Source: Mesorhizobium loti (GTDB lineage: Bacteria; Pseudomonadota; Alphaproteobacteria; Rhizobiales; Rhizobiaceae). Taken from it: a stretch of DNA of 64,000 nucleotides. The stretch covers positions 62,001 to 126,000 of the forward strand of contig NZ_QGGH01000013.1 of NCBI RefSeq assembly GCF_003148495.1, written 5' to 3'. Positions 1 to 6,661 of the stretch are shown in pieces. Numbering within the stretch: position 1 is the first letter of the stretch; each line of letters starts with the position of its first letter. The position numbers were made by a program, and so were the translations under genes. The notes below the pieces were generated by a model that was given only the letters and a program-made list of their open reading frames with translations, was not told where the DNA came from and did no database searches.

Positions 1-1
1 G

Positions 2-112
2 CTGATCTGGTCGATATTCACGCCGTGGGCAGTTGTCTGGGGTTCGATACCAGTGGCGATCGCACTCATCGGCTGGTTCTGGCCAAAGGGCGTGCCGGAG
101 GATGAGTCATGA
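2..112 (+). CDS. Cytochrome c oxidase subunit I-like protein, C-terminal fragment
   Basis: Only the last 36 codons lie in the window. They encode a hydrophobic helix rich in Trp and Phe followed by a short polar tail (WFWPKGVPEDES), which fits the C-terminal end of a haem-copper oxidase subunit I. The assignment rests mainly on the neighbours: a subunit III-like protein, a CtaG-type assembly factor and a cytochrome c follow in the same direction. The stop codon overlaps the next start (ATGA), showing translational coupling. Another membrane subunit of the same oxidase is possible because the catalytic part is not visible. Confidence 0.6.
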   Translation: MIWSIFTPWAVVWGSIPVAIALIGWFWPKGVPEDES

Positions 113-711
113 AAGATAGCGCCACGCTCGACCTGACAGACCTTCCCTCTCACGGCCTCGGCACCGCGAGCGTGTCCTGGTGGGGAACGCTTGCCTTTAT
201 GCTCATTGAAGGCACGGGCTTTGCGCTTTCGATCGTTGTCTACCTTTATCTCATGAGCTTGGCACCACATTGGCCTCTGGATGCCGCACCGCCTGATCTG
301 CTCGCCGGGACGATCCTGACAGCTCTCTTGATAGCAAGCCTTGTTCCCAACATTTTCCTCGCCCGCTGGGCACGTAGCCAAGATTTGCTGAAGGTCCGTA
401 TCGGCCTCATCGTCATGTCCCTGCTCGGCATGGCGCCGCTGATCCTGCGGGTCTTCGAGTTTCCGGCAATGCATATCAAGTGGGACCAAAACGCCTACGG
501 CTCGATCGTGTGGGTCATGCTCGGCCTGCACACGACGCATATTCTGACCGATCTGGTCGAGACGTTGGTGCTGACTTGCCTGATGTTTTCACGGCACGGC
601 GACAACGCGCGGCGGTACGGAGATGTCAGCGACAACACGATGTACTGGAACTTTGTGGTGGCGACGTGGTTGCCGATGTATGCCTGCCTCTATTGGGTTC
701 CAAGGCTATGA
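109..711 (+). CDS. Cytochrome c oxidase subunit III-like membrane protein
   Basis: A 200-residue protein with about five hydrophobic segments, in the size range of short haem-copper oxidase subunits III. The region near residues 18-45 (WWGTLAFMLIEGTGFALSI) resembles the TM helix that carries the lipid-binding Glu of CtaE/CyoC proteins. A later helix holds the H-T-T-H-I pattern around residues 143-147, similar to the conserved His region of subunit III. It overlaps the upstream subunit I-like gene and the downstream small gene by ATGA, so all are probably co-translated. The match is by pattern; it is shorter than CtaE of aa3 oxidases, so a caa3/ba3-like or NO-reductase-type accessory subunit is possible. 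Confidence 0.7.
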   Translation: MKDSATLDLTDLPSHGLGTASVSWWGTLAFMLIEGTGFALSIVVYLYLMSLAPHWPLDAAPPDLLAGTILTALLIASLVPNIFLARWARSQDLLKVRIGLIVMSLLGMAPLILRVFEFPAMHIKWDQNAYGSIVWVMLGLHTTHILTDLVETLVLTCLMFSRHGDNARRYGDVSDNTMYWNFVVATWLPMYACLYWVPRL

Positions 712-1016
712 CGAACATTTGGCTTCGATACACAGCCCTTATCCTGCCGCTCCTCGCCTGGGCGCTCAGCACCCAGTTCGGTCAGATCGCGCCCTACATC
801 GATTGCCAACGGAATGGCCAGTGGACAGCGGTGTCTTGCGGCATCCTGCTCCTCGTTTCGGTTGCTGGCGTCGTGATATCACGACTGCTTTCAACGGGAA
901 CGGCCAAGTCCGAACGGTTCATTGCCGATGCGGGCTTTCTGGTCGCGCTGGCGTTTGTTTTTGCGCTGTCATTGCAGGGAGCGGCAACGGTGCTGCTGGA
1001 CCCATGCCAACGCTGA
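708..1016 (+). CDS. Small membrane protein of the oxidase operon
   Basis: A 102-residue protein with three hydrophobic stretches (about residues 7-25, 40-58 and 75-95). I do not recognise a named family. Its start overlaps the stop of the subunit III-like gene (ATGA at 708) and its end overlaps the CtaG-like gene, so it is part of the same transcript. Small membrane subunits of this size are common between subunit III and CtaG genes in alphaproteobacterial oxidase clusters, so an accessory or assembly role is inferred from context. A two-Cys pattern (Cys at about residues 35 and 45) is present but its role is unknown. Confidence 0.65.
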   Translation: MTNIWLRYTALILPLLAWALSTQFGQIAPYIDCQRNGQWTAVSCGILLLVSVAGVVISRLLSTGTAKSERFIADAGFLVALAFVFALSLQGAATVLLDPCQR

Positions 1017-1882
1017 TCTGCACACTGACCTCGTTTTTGATAGCTGCCCCGGCGATGGCACACGGCGAAGATGCACATCCTGCGGGCTATCCCTGGACCT
1101 TTGATCCGTGGATCGTAGCACCCTTTGCCATCCTTGTTGCCCTCTATGGCGTAGGCGTCATAAGGCTGGCATCGCGAAGCAGAAGGCCAGGCAGCATGCT
1201 CTTCCGCGCCTTGCTGTACTGCTGTGGCATGCTGACATTGGGTTGCGCGCTGCTCTCGCCGCTTCACTGGCTAGGCGAGCACCTTTTTACCTTTCATATG
1301 ATCGAGCACGAGATCGTCATGGTTGTGTCGGCGCCCCTGATCGTGCTGGCGCGCCCGGCTGGCATCCTGCTCTGGGCGCTACCGGGGAAATCCCGGCGCA
1401 TCGCGGGGTCGCTGATGCGTTCGCCCATGATAGGCGGGCCATGGAAAAGGTGTACGAGCGCCACCAATGCAACCATCATTCATGGCTTGGCCATCTGGGC
1501 CTGGCACGTGCCGGCGTTGTTTGACGCGGCCGTGACCAACACGGCTCTGCATCGCCTCCAGCATCTCAGCTTCTTTGCGACAGCGATATTGTTCTGGTGG
1601 GCGATTGTTTGGCGAAGCGGTTATGGCACCTCAGCCTGGCATCTGTTCGCGACCATGATCCACACCAGCGTTCTGGGTGCTTTGATGGCGCTGGCTCCGC
1701 GCGTGCTCTACGTGGCTCAGACCCGGACCGCTATGGGCTGGGGGTTGACGCCGCTGGAAGACCAGCAGATGGCCGGGATCATCATGTGGGTGCCTGCCGG
1801 CACGATCTATGCGGCGGCGGCGATGACGATGCTGGCGCTCTGGATCCACGGCGCGAGTGAAGGAAGGGCGCAAAATGCCTGA
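1004..1882 (+). CDS. ctaG: CtaG-family cytochrome c oxidase assembly protein
   Basis: A 292-residue multispanning membrane protein of the caa3-type CtaG family, thought to help insert copper into subunit I. An N-terminal signal-like segment ending in PAMAHGEDAHP is followed by about six to seven TM helices. Family-like features visible are the F-H-M-I-E-H-E run near residues 102-108, conserved His residues in W-H-V-P and H-R-L-Q-H motifs, and a D-Q-Q-M-A-G-I-I-M-W-V-P segment near residues 247-258, a hallmark of this family. The ATG at 1004 overlaps the preceding gene and the end overlaps the cytochrome c gene. It is unrelated to the Cox11-type protein that shares the ctaG name. Confidence 0.85.
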   Translation: MPTLICTLTSFLIAAPAMAHGEDAHPAGYPWTFDPWIVAPFAILVALYGVGVIRLASRSRRPGSMLFRALLYCCGMLTLGCALLSPLHWLGEHLFTFHMIEHEIVMVVSAPLIVLARPAGILLWALPGKSRRIAGSLMRSPMIGGPWKRCTSATNATIIHGLAIWAWHVPALFDAAVTNTALHRLQHLSFFATAILFWWAIVWRSGYGTSAWHLFATMIHTSVLGALMALAPRVLYVAQTRTAMGWGLTPLEDQQMAGIIMWVPAGTIYAAAAMTMLALWIHGASEGRAQNA

Positions 1883-2291
1883 GCCGCTCGCGCCCGCCAT
1901 TGGCCTTGCCGCCGTGATTGGTATTGTCCTCGCCGCGGCATCAGCCGCCTTCGTCGCGGCCAACGTCGCGGGCGACAACCACACCAAAGCAGCGGTGGCC
2001 AAAACGATCACCGGCGGCGATCCCGGTCGGGCTCCAGCAATTTTCCGCCGGTACGGCTGCTCCGGTTGCCACACCATTCCCGGCATACCGGGAGCTGACG
2101 GCCAGACCGGTGCGCCGCTGGCCGGGTTGTCAAAGCGTGTGTACATAGCGGGCGTGCTGGAAAACAATTCCGACAACCTTGTCACATGGATTGTTTCGCC
2201 CCGGAGTTTTTCCCCACAGACGGCGATGCCGGCGACCGGCATTTCGCGAGAGGAAGCCAAAGACCTTGCCGCGTATCTGTACGCCCAGTAG
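1875..2291 (+). CDS. Small membrane-anchored c-type cytochrome
   Basis: A 138-residue class I cytochrome c. An N-terminal hydrophobic helix (residues 6-26) serves as signal or anchor; the haem-binding motif C-S-G-C-H lies near residues 64-68, and an M-P-A-T-G segment near residues 118-122 can supply the axial Met. It probably donates electrons to, or is a subunit of, the oxidase encoded upstream. I chose the ATG at 1875 because GGAAGGG at 1861-1867 gives good ribosome-binding spacing and the gene then overlaps ctaG by only 8 bases; an in-frame ATG at 1857 would add six residues. Confidence 0.85.
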   Translation: MPEPLAPAIGLAAVIGIVLAAASAAFVAANVAGDNHTKAAVAKTITGGDPGRAPAIFRRYGCSGCHTIPGIPGADGQTGAPLAGLSKRVYIAGVLENNSDNLVTWIVSPRSFSPQTAMPATGISREEAKDLAAYLYAQ

Positions 2292-2333
2292 ATTCCTGAT
2301 ATTGGCTTTCGCAATCCCCGGCGAAACACCGCT

Positions 2334-3617
2334 TCAAGGGCGCGGGGTGGCTATGGGTGGCAGACCTTTGATGTAGCGCGCAATCGCCTGGCGATCACTG
2401 TCAGGCAGCATTGCCGTATTTGTCACCACATCGGACATCGACGATCCGACACGACCGTGGTTGGGCGTCTCTCCCGTTTTGAGCATCCTGGCGATGTCAT
2501 TCTCGGTCCATCCGCGCAGCCTGTCCTGGGTAATATTCGGCACAAATCCCGTGCCTTGGGGATCGATGCCACCGGCAAAACGAGTGCCGGGTTTGATGGC
2601 GCCAAAGGCGTTGCGGGTCGAATGGCACTCGGCGCAGTGTGAAATGGTCTCGACGAGGTAAGCGCCACGATCATGCAAAGGATCTCCATCGAAGCGGGCT
2701 GCGGTTGATCGTTGCCGAAAAAACAGCAGTTTCCAAATCCCGACAGACCGTCGGATGCTGAACAGCAGTGCAGGATCGGGCGGCGGTACACGGCCAGACA
2801 CCTTCGGAAGTGTCTTGAGATACGCGTAAAGATCCTTCACGTCGTCGGGCTTTATGCTGGTAAAGCTCGTGTAGGGAAAAGCGGGATAGTAATGATCACG
2901 CTTGGGCGACACGCCGCCGATCAAGGCGTTCGCCAGGTCAGTGACAGTCCATCCGCCGATACCATCTACCGCATCGGGGGAAATGTTGGGGGGCCGAAAG
3001 GTCCCGAATGGTGAAGCGATCGCCATGCCGCCGCCAAGCCTCAGGCGGTCGGGCTGTCCCGGTGTTGCGTGACAGGAAGCACAATCACCTGCAGCGAAGA
3101 CGAGCTTGCCGTGCGCGACATTGCCCGGACCTTCAAATTGCCGATCCTGTTCCCCAAACGGGGGCCTCGCCGCTGTCATGTACCACAAGACCGCGCAAAC
3201 GGCGGCTGCACACAGGAAAACCGCAAGAGCAAATCTCAACACGGTGCTCCACCTGGCGATCCCCAGGCCCTTGGACGATTTCGCCCCGCGCTTGCTTTCA
3301 AATCCACCCTTCATCTGAGAAAGCTGCTCAAGGGTGCATCGCAACCGCGGTCTGACTGGATCCGAGATATCGATCTTGTCCCAGGGAATGCGGTACAGGC
3401 AGTCGCGGTGGCGCAGGTGAAAGAAATCGAGAACCGCGGTGCCGAGCGCCAAGGCGGAGAGGCGCTCGAAAGCAGCGAAAATGCCGACGTGGAATTCGGT
3501 GACAACCATATCGTCACCGTCCTGTTCTGCTCGTATCTCTTCAATGTGACCGACGCTTTTGCCGCGTAGCGAGAGCACCCGTCGTCCGGCAAGATGTTCG
3601 AGATTGACTGTGTCCAT
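2334..3617 (-). CDS. PRC-barrel-like / transmembrane / diheme cytochrome c fusion protein
   Basis: A 427-residue protein with three parts. Residues 1-90 resemble a PRC-barrel-like domain (L-A-G-R-R-V-L-S-L-R-G-K-S-V-G then R-I-P-W-D-K-I-D-I-S), close in style to the separate protein encoded just upstream. Residues about 125-147 are one TM helix. Residues 155-427 carry two cytochrome c domains with C-A-S-C-H at 179-183 and C-A-E-C-H at 328-332, like the diheme subunits of membrane dehydrogenases. The expected topology is PRC domain in the cytoplasm and haems in the periplasm. It is the last gene of an operon with a lipoprotein, an Nramp-like transporter and a PRC-like protein. This domain order is unusual; the link of electron transfer to metal transport is an inference. 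Confidence 0.8.
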   Translation of the reverse strand: MDTVNLEHLAGRRVLSLRGKSVGHIEEIRAEQDGDDMVVTEFHVGIFAAFERLSALALGTAVLDFFHLRHRDCLYRIPWDKIDISDPVRPRLRCTLEQLSQMKGGFESKRGAKSSKGLGIARWSTVLRFALAVFLCAAAVCAVLWYMTAARPPFGEQDRQFEGPGNVAHGKLVFAAGDCASCHATPGQPDRLRLGGGMAIASPFGTFRPPNISPDAVDGIGGWTVTDLANALIGGVSPKRDHYYPAFPYTSFTSIKPDDVKDLYAYLKTLPKVSGRVPPPDPALLFSIRRSVGIWKLLFFRQRSTAARFDGDPLHDRGAYLVETISHCAECHSTRNAFGAIKPGTRFAGGIDPQGTGFVPNITQDRLRGWTENDIARMLKTGETPNHGRVGSSMSDVVTNTAMLPDSDRQAIARYIKGLPPIATPRP

Positions 3618-3618
3618 G

Positions 3619-3981
3619 TCAGGCTCCCGGAATGCGGCCTATGACGCGGTCGCGCAGCCAGTCTTGCCAATCGAAGATCCCTGTCCGGCGCACGTCAACG
3701 TCAACCTCGACGTCGACGCCGATATTGCGCACCTTGTTCCACGCTATCCGGTGCGGTTCGGCATGACGTTCGCCTCCAAACCTTGCCGCAAGCCATGCCA
3801 TCAAGCGTCCCGGCCGCGAACCAAGACGCCGCGCCAGCGTGATCGAGCCGAGCTCGACCGCGACGACCCTTGGCGGCTTGCCTTGCCTCAACTCGGCCAC
3901 CAATCCGTCCACCTTGCCGATCTTGACCTGCTTGCGGTCAAGCACCTGCTTGTCCAGGAGATCGCGCAGCAAATCCATCAC
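3619..3981 (-). CDS. PRC-barrel-like protein linked to Nramp-type transporter
   Basis: A 120-residue soluble protein. The N-terminus (L-L-D-K-Q-V-L-D-R-K-Q-V-K-I-G-K-V-D-G-L) and the later I-A-W-N-K-V-R-N-I-G-V-D-V-E-V-D-V-D read like the two halves of a PRC-barrel-type domain. Such domains sit before MgtE-N/CBS regions in some Nramp-associated magnesium transport proteins. The first part of the next gene product has the same R-V-L/G-K-S-V-G and I-P-W-D-K-I-D pattern. The start overlaps the Nramp-like gene by ATGA and the next start is one base after this stop, so the unit is tightly coupled. Function unknown; a cytoplasmic regulatory partner of the transporter is the natural guess. Confidence 0.7.
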   Translation of the reverse strand: MMDLLRDLLDKQVLDRKQVKIGKVDGLVAELRQGKPPRVVAVELGSITLARRLGSRPGRLMAWLAARFGGERHAEPHRIAWNKVRNIGVDVEVDVDVRRTGIFDWQDWLRDRVIGRIPGA

Positions 3982-5198
3982 GAACCTCCCAGTATCTGCA
4001 AGGGAATGCTCACCACGGCAAGGACGAAGCCAAGCGCGACGATAAGGATCACCGCGGCGTTCGAAATCATGCCATTGCCGTGCTCACCGACATAGCGCTC
4101 ATCGTTGAGCAGAATGAGGAACGGGACCACCGTCAGAGGCAGGCTGGCGGCCGTCACGGCCATGGAGAAGATTGTAAGCTTCAGCGGGTCGAGGCCGAGT
4201 GCGATCGGGATGGCCGTCAGCAGCAATGATAGCGTATAGACACCGCAGAAGGCGGGATCATTGCGGGGTTTCAAATCCTCGCCCCACGTCCATCCAAAGC
4301 CCTGTGCGACGAGATATGCCTGCTGAAGGCCGATTTCTAGGGTCGCGCCGAAGCAGGCTATAGCAAGCGAAGCGACAAGCAGAACAAAGCCCCAGAAACC
4401 GAATATCGGGATCAGCATCAGGGGCAGTTGGTGATAGTCATTGACCTGATTAATGCCGTGCGCGCCGAGCACAAGTGCGGCGACGATCAACACGCCGAGC
4501 GAGATGGTGCCGCCGAAACTCATGCCAAGGCCCGCAATGGCGCGATTGGTGCCGAGATAGGTCTTGTCCCAGTGGTCCTCGACAGCGCCCGACGAATAAA
4601 ACATGAAAAGGTAGGGCGATATCGATGCACCCAGAATGCTGACGGCCATAAACCAGTAGCTTGCCGCGTCATGCCCCGGCAGGCTGGGCACCGCGCCTGC
4701 AGCCACCTGTCGCCAATCCGGCTCAAGCATCACCGCGCCGACCACGAAGCAAAGCGTGACGAGACCGAGGATCGCCACCCCCTTCTCGATAAAACCGAAG
4801 GTGCCTTTCCATAGAAACAGCCACGCCAGAAACGCCACAGGGAGCGCCCACCATTGGAAGCCTATCCCTGTCGCAAGTTCGGCCGCGATGGAAACGCCGC
4901 CGATCTCTGCCGACATCACCATGAAATTGACCAGCAAGGTGGCCAACAACGGCCACAGGAAGGCATTGAAGCCGAACCTCTCGCGGATCCCGTCGGCGAT
5001 CGTGTGGCCGCTGACGGCAGCGAACCGGCCAGCCATCTCGACCAGGAAGATGATGCAGATGGTGCCAAGGAGGATCGCCCAGATCAGCTGGAAGCCGAAA
5101 GTCGCCCCGGCTTGGGCGGCTGTGGCCATCGATCCGACCTCGAGGAAGCCGCCAACGCTGGTGACGATGCCAAGAGAGATTTCAAGCAGCTTCTTCAT
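3978..5198 (-). CDS. Divergent Nramp-family divalent metal transporter
   Basis: A 406-residue protein with about eleven TM helices. It aligns by eye with MntH from the first helix (A-T-A-A-Q-A-G-A-T-F-G-F-Q-L-I-W, residues 25-40) onward. The signature metal-binding motifs are altered: the helix 1 DPGN is E-V-G-S at 20-23 and the helix 6 MPH is S-P-Y at 194-196. Because these residues bind Mn2+/Fe2+ in canonical Nramps, a different substrate (for example Mg2+ or another cation) is likely; this is inference. It sits between a lipoprotein gene (ATGA overlap) and a PRC-barrel-like gene (ATGA overlap). Confidence 0.85.
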   Translation of the reverse strand: MKKLLEISLGIVTSVGGFLEVGSMATAAQAGATFGFQLIWAILLGTICIIFLVEMAGRFAAVSGHTIADGIRERFGFNAFLWPLLATLLVNFMVMSAEIGGVSIAAELATGIGFQWWALPVAFLAWLFLWKGTFGFIEKGVAILGLVTLCFVVGAVMLEPDWRQVAAGAVPSLPGHDAASYWFMAVSILGASISPYLFMFYSSGAVEDHWDKTYLGTNRAIAGLGMSFGGTISLGVLIVAALVLGAHGINQVNDYHQLPLMLIPIFGFWGFVLLVASLAIACFGATLEIGLQQAYLVAQGFGWTWGEDLKPRNDPAFCGVYTLSLLLTAIPIALGLDPLKLTIFSMAVTAASLPLTVVPFLILLNDERYVGEHGNGMISNAAVILIVALGFVLAVVSIPLQILGGS

Positions 5199-5644
5199 GA
5201 TCTCGGCGCGACATATCTGGCATTGAGGGCGGCGAGGTCCTTCGCGGCCGTCCCAAGGTCTTGCCGTGCCTGGCTCACCTGCCGTGGGTTGCCCGCCTCC
5301 ACCCCGGCCTGGGCCCGCCTTGCCGCCGCCGACAGCCGGCCGATCACGGTCATGACACCGCGCGCTTCGGAGGATTGAGGTGAATTGTCAGACTGCATCT
5401 GCCGACCGGCGGCGGCAAGCGTCTCGGCTGTTGATTGCAGTGTGGCCGATGCATAAAATGAAGGGGCATCCCCGGCGGCCCAGGCGTCCAAGACCATGGC
5501 TGCCGTCTGCGAAGCCGACGCCGCGATTTTTGATTGCTGGGCGACGTGTTCGGAAGAAGAACAGGCGGCCAAAGCGACCATGGTCGATAAAAGACAGGAG
5601 CGCCAAAGCCGATCGGCAACGTCTTTGACTAGGCTTCGCTGCAT
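5195..5644 (-). CDS. Putative lipoprotein of the Nramp-like operon
   Basis: A 149-residue protein with an N-terminal hydrophobic segment ending in a lipobox (L-A-A-C at residues 25-28), so it is probably anchored to a membrane facing the periplasm. The mature part is Ala- and Gln-rich and predicted helical (repeated A-x-x-x-A and coiled-coil-like runs). No named family is recognised. Its stop overlaps the start of the Nramp-like gene, making it the first gene of the operon. The start at 5644 has no strong ribosome-binding site, so the first residues are uncertain. Confidence 0.65.
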   Translation of the reverse strand: MQRSLVKDVADRLWRSCLLSTMVALAACSSSEHVAQQSKIAASASQTAAMVLDAWAAGDAPSFYASATLQSTAETLAAAGRQMQSDNSPQSSEARGVMTVIGRLSAAARRAQAGVEAGNPRQVSQARQDLGTAAKDLAALNARYVAPRS

Positions 5645-5690
5645 GGCCGCGCAACCATGATCCAGCCGGTCTGTGTGTCAGGTGCCAACA

Positions 5691-5930
5691 TCAGGGATTC
5701 CGGAGTGTGGATTTCGGCCTTCTGGGAAAACGGATTACATCACCGGGCGACGCCCGATCTGTTATCCGAGGAGGATTGGGATCGCCCTGCGCACGGCGGG
5801 CCTCACCTGGGTGCAACTCGACAACGGTTGATGCCGACAGAGCAGCCCGTTGTCTGAAAAGGCGCAAAAGTTCGGGGTGCAGTCCGTCGCTTCGGCCTGA
5901 GGCCAAGTCGTGAAGAAACAACAACTCCAT
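5691..5930 (-). CDS. Possible small hypothetical protein
   Basis: A 79-residue ORF preceded by AAAGGA seven bases before the ATG. The sequence includes a D-G-L-H-P-E-L-L-R-L-F run and ends in V-I-R-F-P-R-R-P-K-S, a style of C-terminus seen in other small rhizobial proteins. No family is recognised, and other reading frames in this stretch are also open, so it may be spurious. Confidence 0.3.
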   Translation of the reverse strand: MELLFLHDLASGRSDGLHPELLRLFRQRAALSASTVVELHPGEARRAQGDPNPPRITDRASPGDVIRFPRRPKSTLRNP

Positions 5931-6427
5931 TGCGTGTTCCTTTCCACGCTGGCGATGGGCTGATCTCGCAATCGAGGTCAGCTTGAATCCGGCCTGTTGG
6001 CATCCCCTCTTCTGATCTGAGTAAAGCTACTGCGATCGGAAGGTTCCGTCCGCGCTCACAAATTCGTCTGCGGGACCGTTTGCATGACGCTTGTTGGTGG
6101 AACAGGCAACGTTCATGAAGGGCCGGCGCTTGCGACGAGCATCTGCCCACGCTGCCGCACCGGCTTTCGCAAGGCGTCGGCAACCGCCCCAGCTCAGATA
6201 GTAAGGTTGAGGTTGGAACAACCGCTGTAGGAGGGGACCCGAATACAGCCGAGATATCCGCCTCCTTGGGCCCTGCAGTTGGGCAAAGAAATCAATGAAG
6301 GCGAAAAACGCTGGCGCCCGCACGGGGCCTGACATCATCGGGCGAAGCCGGCTTGCGCCGGTTATGGTTCACCTGCGCCATTGCCGCATCCTCCGCCAGT
6401 CCCTCGTTGGTCGGAAATCCAGAAGGC
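5931..6427. other. No convincing gene
   Basis: The open frames here are short, Arg/Ser-rich and inconsistent in codon use. A GGAAC on the minus strand near 6042 followed at N16 by CTTT is a poor EcfG-like match. I see no RNA gene or repeat. Confidence 0.5.
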
Positions 6428-6598
6428 TCAATTCCCGCCCTTGCGAAGAAGCCGGGCCTCGCGCAAAATCGACGCCCTGTCTACCCCGACCAATGAGACG
6501 ATCTCACGGATTTGGCTCTCGGTCACGCCGCACTCGCGCGCCAGCGCGCGCACGGCTTGCGGGGTTATGACCGGCCGTCTGGCCTCTTCGTCAGTCAT
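6428..6598 (-). CDS. DUF3606-like small protein downstream of katE
   Basis: A 56-residue protein. The region from about residue 25 (V-T-E-S-Q-I-R-E-I-V-S-L-V-G) to R-A-S-I-L-R-E-A-R-L-L matches the helical core of DUF3606-type proteins and closely resembles the product encoded at 15497-15709. An AAAGGA ribosome-binding site lies ten bases before the ATG. It starts 63 bases after the katE stop on the same strand, so it may be co-transcribed with the catalase. Function unknown. Confidence 0.65.
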   Translation of the reverse strand: MTDEEARRPVITPQAVRALARECGVTESQIREIVSLVGVDRASILREARLLRKGGN

Positions 6599-6661
6599 TG
6601 CTCATTCCTTTCGTTCGAAGGAACGCTCCAGCTCATCGTGCAGTTGCTGGATGAATCTCTC

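Noticed and set aside
6030..6046. GGAAC-N16-CTTT on the minus strand
   Set aside because: -10 mismatch and no gene at the right distance.
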